Under the pieces are notes generated by a model. The model was not told where the DNA came from, made no database searches, and was given only the letters and a program-made list of their open reading frames with translations. 64,000 nucleotides of DNA from JABCYV01 sp035512155 (GTDB lineage: Bacteria; Acidobacteriota; Terriglobia; Terriglobales; Acidobacteriaceae): NCBI GenBank assembly GCA_035512155.1, contig DATKEN010000092.1, positions 1-64,000 of the forward strand. The letters run 5' to 3'. This document shows positions 60,357-64,000 of the stretch, in pieces; the first letter of the stretch is position 1, and each line of letters opens with the position of its first letter. The translations under genes were made by a program, and so were the position numbers.

Positions 60357-61583
60357 ATGGTTTTCTTGAAGCGCCCCCTAAACTTCCTTCTGTTCTGCTT
60401 GCTGACCCTTCCCCTATTCGGACAGGCCCAGAGCACCCCCAAGCCCAGGCCCCACGTAGTAGTGGTGGGTGTCAACGGGATGGAACTGGACGTGATTCGT
60501 CCGCTGCTGTTGAAAGGCGAAATGCCCAACTTAGCGCGGGTCATCAAGAGTGGCGCTTACGGCAAGTTGCGCACCGTTTCCGCTCCGAATTGCCCGCGGG
60601 TTTATAGCACGCTCTTCACCAGCACCAAGCCCGAAGAACACGGCGTCAGCGGCTTCATCGTGGGCGGAATCACGGCGAATACCAATATGCTGAAGGAAGA
60701 GCCCATCTGGTCGATTCTCTCCAAAAGCGGCGTAACTGTTGGTATGGCCAATGTTCCCGCGACATTTCCGGTGATGCCGGTCAACGGCTACATGGTTAGC
60801 GGCATGCTGACCCGTGGCAAAAATTGTGAGGATGGTGTGCTTTGTGCTCCCAAGCTCTCCGAAGTGGAGGGTGGAGATGCGGTTTACCCTGCCGCGATGA
60901 AAGCGGAGTTGCTGAAGAATGTGGGCGACTTTTACATCGATTGTGAACGCATGCCCTCGGCTGAGCAGTTGAGAGGAAACGAGAACGCGGTCATTGATGC
61001 CTGGCTGAAGAAGGTTCAGTTAATACGCGATCAACAAACCCAACTTTTCGATTACGTGCTGAACACACATCCCACGGAATTCACCTGGCTGGCACAATCC
61101 TGCGAAGATCGCACTGGGCACTGGCTCTATCCCATCGCTCCTTACAATGTCGGCTACAACCCTAAGATCAATGCGGTTCGCACCGATGCGTTCCCCGACC
61201 AGTACATCGCCTTCGACAAAGTATTGGGCACGATCCTGAAGCATGTGGACGACAACACCTATGTGTTCATCGTGTCGGATCATGGCATCAAGCCGCTGCG
61301 CGAGTTCGAAGAAACCGATCCTCACGCCCACATGGACCACGAGAAAACGACACCGGTAATTGCCAAGCATGACTTTGCCGATGGCGACGACGTACCAGGC
61401 TCGTTCTTCGCCATGGGGCCCGGGATCAAGCACGACCTGCGCCTGATGGGATTCGAAGCTTCGGTGTATGACCTCGCGCCCACCATTCTGCACATCTACG
61501 GTATCGAGGAGCCGAAACAGATGCGCGGGCGTGTGCTGAGCGAGATCTTCGAAAACCCGGGCAGCAAAGTGGCACAGAAGTAA
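60357..61583 (+). CDS. Exported alkaline-phosphatase/phosphodiesterase-family protein
   Basis: A 408-residue exported protein (signal LNFLLFCLLTLPLFGQAQ) of the type I phosphodiesterase/nucleotide pyrophosphatase fold. Family marks: VVVGVNGMELDVIRPLL, MPNLARVIKSGAYGKLRT, TSTKPEEHGVSGF, FIVSDHGIKP and MDHEKTTPVI. The first metal ligand, normally Asp in GxDG, is Asn40 here (GVNG), and the usual W-T-T nucleophile site reads Y-S-T (Ser84). Activity may be changed or lost. A TATAAT box lies about 50 bases upstream. Substrate unknown. Confidence 0.82.
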   Translation: MVFLKRPLNFLLFCLLTLPLFGQAQSTPKPRPHVVVVGVNGMELDVIRPLLLKGEMPNLARVIKSGAYGKLRTVSAPNCPRVYSTLFTSTKPEEHGVSGFIVGGITANTNMLKEEPIWSILSKSGVTVGMANVPATFPVMPVNGYMVSGMLTRGKNCEDGVLCAPKLSEVEGGDAVYPAAMKAELLKNVGDFYIDCERMPSAEQLRGNENAVIDAWLKKVQLIRDQQTQLFDYVLNTHPTEFTWLAQSCEDRTGHWLYPIAPYNVGYNPKINAVRTDAFPDQYIAFDKVLGTILKHVDDNTYVFIVSDHGIKPLREFEETDPHAHMDHEKTTPVIAKHDFADGDDVPGSFFAMGPGIKHDLRLMGFEASVYDLAPTILHIYGIEEPKQMRGRVLSEIFENPGSKVAQK

Positions 61584-61598
61584 GTAAACGGCACACCG

Positions 61599-61672
61599 CG
61601 CGAGATCCCCTTCGACTTCGCTCAGGGCAGGCTCTCGCTGCGCCTGATGAAAACGGCTGCGCTCGGGATGAC
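61599..61672. repeat. Dispersed intergenic repeat, copy 5 (inverted)
   Basis: It ends in GCTCGGGATGAC and carries CCCCTTCGACTTCGCTCAGG in the middle. The first part links it to the copies at 4494 and 5269; the second links it to the inverted repeat in the helicase gene. It lies between the phosphodiesterase and DinB genes. Confidence 0.6.
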
Positions 61673-61780
61673 GCAAAGGCAAATTGTTGATGTTTCCTCT
61701 TTGAGTGGCCGCTTTAACTGGTCGGGAGATCCAATTTCTGCGTTTATCGCTTATCTAAATGCCAGGTTCAGGAGAAAACC

Positions 61781-62302
61781 ATGCAGGAAACACCGCAACA
61801 GTACACCCAACGCATGCTCAGCCACAGTGCCGGCAAGGACCCTGTGCGCTTGCAACAAGCGGCTCCGAAGAAACTCGCGGCCCTGACTAAGCGGCTTAGC
61901 AAAAAGCACCTCACTCGCCGGCCTGCGCCCGGAAAATGGTCGATCGCGGAGATTCTGGCTCATCTGGCGGACGCGGAGCTGGTTATAGGTTGGCGAATGC
62001 GGCTCATCCTGGGCGCCAACGGTACTCCCATCCAGGCTTTCGATCAGGACGTGTGGGCGGAAACTTTCAAGTATGCCCGGCGCGATCCCAAGACCTCGCT
62101 CGAGACTTTTCGGGTGCTGAGGGAAAACAACATCAGAGTCTTGAAGTCCGTTCCAAGGAGTTCATGGCAAAACTACGGCATGCACCAGGAACGAGGGCAG
62201 GAGACCGTGGACCACATTGTGCGCATGATCGCTGGTCATGATTTGAATCACCTGCAGCAGGTAGAGAAGATAGCGAAGGAGAGTCGGAAGAGCCGTCGGT
62301 AA
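61781..62302 (+). CDS. DinB-family protein
   Basis: A 173-residue four-helix-bundle protein. The metal-ligand histidines are in ILAHLADAELVIGWRM and MIAGHDLNHLQQVEKI, typical of the DinB/YfiT superfamily. Such proteins are metal-dependent thiol or bacillithiol-type S-transferases or have no known role. The sequence after the first helix (RRPAPGKWSIAEILAHL) is a strong family mark. Confidence 0.85.
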   Translation: MQETPQQYTQRMLSHSAGKDPVRLQQAAPKKLAALTKRLSKKHLTRRPAPGKWSIAEILAHLADAELVIGWRMRLILGANGTPIQAFDQDVWAETFKYARRDPKTSLETFRVLRENNIRVLKSVPRSSWQNYGMHQERGQETVDHIVRMIAGHDLNHLQQVEKIAKESRKSRR

Positions 62303-62331
62303 CTCCCCGTTAGCCTGTCCAAAATTCCTTG

Positions 62332-64000
62332 TTACCGTGGCTTCTTCTTCCGTAGGAGGTTGGCTCGATCCTGGGCGCGCTGTGCCTCTTGTTTGTTGCC
62401 CACCCCAGAATAAGCCTGCCCCAGGAGCTCAAATACTTCGGCATTACCCGGCTGCGACTTCGCCAGTGGTTCGAGTTGCTTAATCGCATCTGCGAACGCG
62501 CCCTCGCCGATGTGCGCCTTCGCCACGCCGATTTGTGCCTCAACACTTTTCGGCTCTAGCAGAAGCGCGGCCTCAAATTGGTCTTCCGCCGCTTTTGGGT
62601 CCTTGAGGCCCAGATAAACCTGGCCTAGCAGCAAGCGGGCGGGAAATTGTCCTGGAGTACTCTTCAGACTTGCTTCCAGCGCGTCGCGAGCGCCGGCCAG
62701 ATCGCCGGTTTTCTCCAAAGCGTGACCCTCTTGGAATGCAGCGGCAGCGTCCTCCGGCCGAACCTCACGAGCGCGCTTAAGATGCTCGGCTGCCTTTGCA
62801 TAATCGCCCGCCTTAAGCTCCAGCTCTCCTAATTGCCGCACTGCCGTCGGAGACTTGGGATCAAGCTGGAGCACTCTTTCCAGCGCGGCACGCGCTTCGT
62901 CAGGACGATTGTCCTCAGAAGCGATCATCGCAGTGTGCAGCAGGTTCTGCTCCTCAATCTTGTCCTTGGGATCGGCCAATAGCGACGGCTCGGGGACATT
63001 AGTGGAACTGCCGACATCGGCGCGACCCAAGTAGCCCAAGGCTTTTAGCTCGTCGATCGTGCCCTGTCCGACCGATCCCGCGGAAGGGGCCGGGGCAGGC
63101 ATGTTGGCCCGCAGGTCCGCCAACATCCCGCGAAACTTCTGCACGGTTGTGTCCCACGGCTGATAGTTGTTGGTCAGCTCCTTAGCATCTGAATGCAGAT
63201 CGTAAAGTTCGGGGCGGGGCGCTTCGATGAACTTGAATCCCTCCGCACGCACCGAGCGCAGCGGAGCCCAGCCGAAGCGCTGAGGATAATCTGTTTCCCC
63301 GAACGCGGTTCGCGAGGCTGGGTGCTCGCCGCCGAAGTACGGCCACAACGATTCCCCATCCAGGCGCGCGGGCGCTGGCAGGCTTAAAAGATCAATCACA
63401 GTCGGGAAGATATCGATGGTGCGGACCTGGGCATCGACCACCCTGCCAGCACTACCGTTCCCCGGCAATTTCACAATCAGGGGGACATGCGTAGTCGAGT
63501 CGTAGAGAAATATGCCGTGCGTGTCTTCGTGATGCTCGCCCAGCCCCTCGCCGTGGTCTCCGACCACAACGATGAGCGCATTTTCATACCATCCGAGCTT
63601 TTTTAGATAATCAACAAACTTTCCTAACGCCGAATCCGCGTAGGCAATTTCGCCGTCATACAGGCGGTCTTTATAAAGCTGCGAATAAGGGGGCGGCGGC
63701 TCGTAGGGATCGTGCGGGTCATAGAGATGCACCCACACAAAATGCGGGCCCATGGGATGAGTGCTTAACCAGGTTTCGGCATGCTGAACCACTTCCATAC
63801 CGCGGCGTTCCACTCGTCCCCAACGCGATTTCGTCCCGGGATGCTCCGGGAAGTTGTCATAGAAATCGAATCCACGGTCCAATCCGGGGGCGAGTGTCTT
63901 GCTGTCGAGAATAACCGCGCCAATAAATGCGGCAGTGTGGTATCCCTTCCTCTTCAGTAACTCCGCCCACGTCGGATGGGTAGCCGCCAATGGCACAGCG
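62332..64000 (-). CDS. Sulfatase-TPR protein (5' partial at the right edge)
   Basis: The visible about 555 residues begin inside a sulfatase/alkaline-phosphatase-fold domain (THPTWAELLKRKGYHTAAFIGA, VWVHLYDPHDPYEPPPPY, VVVGDHGEGLGEHHEDTHG). This domain runs to about residue 300, and about eight TPR units follow (e.g. EARAALERVLQLDPKSPTAV). The frame is open to the edge, so the N-terminal part, which would hold the formylglycine site (CxPxR) if there is one, is outside the window. The GTG at 63996 is not the real start. The domain order suggests a membrane or periplasmic protein acting on sulfated or phosphorylated lipids or polysaccharides. Confidence 0.85.
   Translation of the reverse strand, partial: AVPLAATHPTWAELLKRKGYHTAAFIGAVILDSKTLAPGLDRGFDFYDNFPEHPGTKSRWGRVERRGMEVVQHAETWLSTHPMGPHFVWVHLYDPHDPYEPPPPYSQLYKDRLYDGEIAYADSALGKFVDYLKKLGWYENALIVVVGDHGEGLGEHHEDTHGIFLYDSTTHVPLIVKLPGNGSAGRVVDAQVRTIDIFPTVIDLLSLPAPARLDGESLWPYFGGEHPASRTAFGETDYPQRFGWAPLRSVRAEGFKFIEAPRPELYDLHSDAKELTNNYQPWDTTVQKFRGMLADLRANMPAPAPSAGSVGQGTIDELKALGYLGRADVGSSTNVPEPSLLADPKDKIEEQNLLHTAMIASEDNRPDEARAALERVLQLDPKSPTAVRQLGELELKAGDYAKAAEHLKRAREVRPEDAAAAFQEGHALEKTGDLAGARDALEASLKSTPGQFPARLLLGQVYLGLKDPKAAEDQFEAALLLEPKSVEAQIGVAKAHIGEGAFADAIKQLEPLAKSQPGNAEVFELLGQAYSGVGNKQEAQRAQDRANLLRKKKPR

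Noticed and set aside
60850..60880. Possible repeat-derived KLSEVEGG stretch in the phosphodiesterase-like gene
   Set aside because: The protein looks like repeat-encoded words in other bacteria, but the DNA here (CTCTCCGAAGTGGAGGG) does not match the repeat family in this window.
1..64000. tRNA, rRNA, CRISPR, transposase, integrase, toxin-antitoxin or restriction genes
   Set aside because: None was seen after reading the gaps and the coding frames; no gap shows a tRNA cloverleaf or a regular spacer array.

Overview
The window is a 64 kb stretch of a bacterial chromosome, almost entirely protein coding, with a base composition that looks moderately GC rich. It reads as Acidobacteriota, probably class Terriglobia (Koribacter-like). 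This is an inference from overall gene style: many small secreted proteins and lipoproteins, TonB/ExbB/ExbD sets, RDD, DUF971, LarE and TPR-sulfatase proteins, and intergenic repeats built on GTCATyCCGAGCGAAGC words. No rRNA, tRNA, CRISPR array, phage or transposase gene was seen. Two genes carry single-base frame disruptions (a cyclase at 3.2-3.9 kb and a response regulator at 58.5-59.0 kb). They may be true pseudogenes or assembly errors.

Layout. 0-6.8 kb: gyrA (its 5' end lies outside the window), a YtxH-like protein, a broken cyclase, an NTF2-like secreted protein, then rplU-rpmA behind a good sigma-70 promoter and closed by a terminator, then obgE. 6.9-11.3 kb: a hybrid sensor kinase with a terminal PilZ-like domain, divergent from nadD-rsfS-rlmH. 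11.5-17.9 kb: cobO-type adenosyltransferase, accD, folC, plsC, thrS and a YfcE-type phosphoesterase. 18-23.3 kb: a TlpA-like thioredoxin and the classical tgt-yajC-secD-secF series. 23.4-27.1 kb: a TonB-ExbB-ExbD-ExbD-TPR lipoprotein cluster, which would energise outer-membrane work with the proton gradient. 27.2-35.5 kb: a GT39-like membrane glycosyltransferase, a two-gene biotin-dependent carboxylase (biotin carboxylase plus biotin carrier), and a minus-strand run of SurA-like isomerase, DsbA-like thiol oxidoreductase and LarE, then an RDD protein.

35.5-47.9 kb: an APC permease with a soluble C-terminal domain, gltX, an SDR39U1-like epimerase, a bifunctional Rel (p)ppGpp enzyme, RidA, a secreted FKBP, rpmB, DUF971, a PcrA/UvrD helicase and an unlisted 53-residue very basic protein. 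48-54 kb: a second APC permease, then an adenosine deaminase-family enzyme, a secreted amidohydrolase and an Asp/Glu-racemase-like protein in close succession, then a radical SAM protein. 54-64 kb: divergent gluzincin and M1 peptidases, the broken response regulator, a cold-shock protein, small secreted proteins, a phosphodiesterase-like protein, DinB, and a sulfatase-TPR protein cut by the right edge.

No complete new defence or mobile system is evident; most of the window is housekeeping. The signals most worth a second look are: (1) a near-perfect 46-bp inverted repeat bracketing a low-complexity insertion inside the PcrA/UvrD reading frame, related to an intergenic repeat and to a smaller insert in tgt; (2) at least nine genes with a -10 box (often extended, TGC-TAnnnT) only 5-8 nt before the start codon and no ribosome binding site, which predicts widespread leaderless transcription; (3) a GyrA with Leu at the classical quinolone-resistance position 83; and (4) enzymes with non-canonical active-site residues (racemase, phosphodiesterase, PilZ domain).
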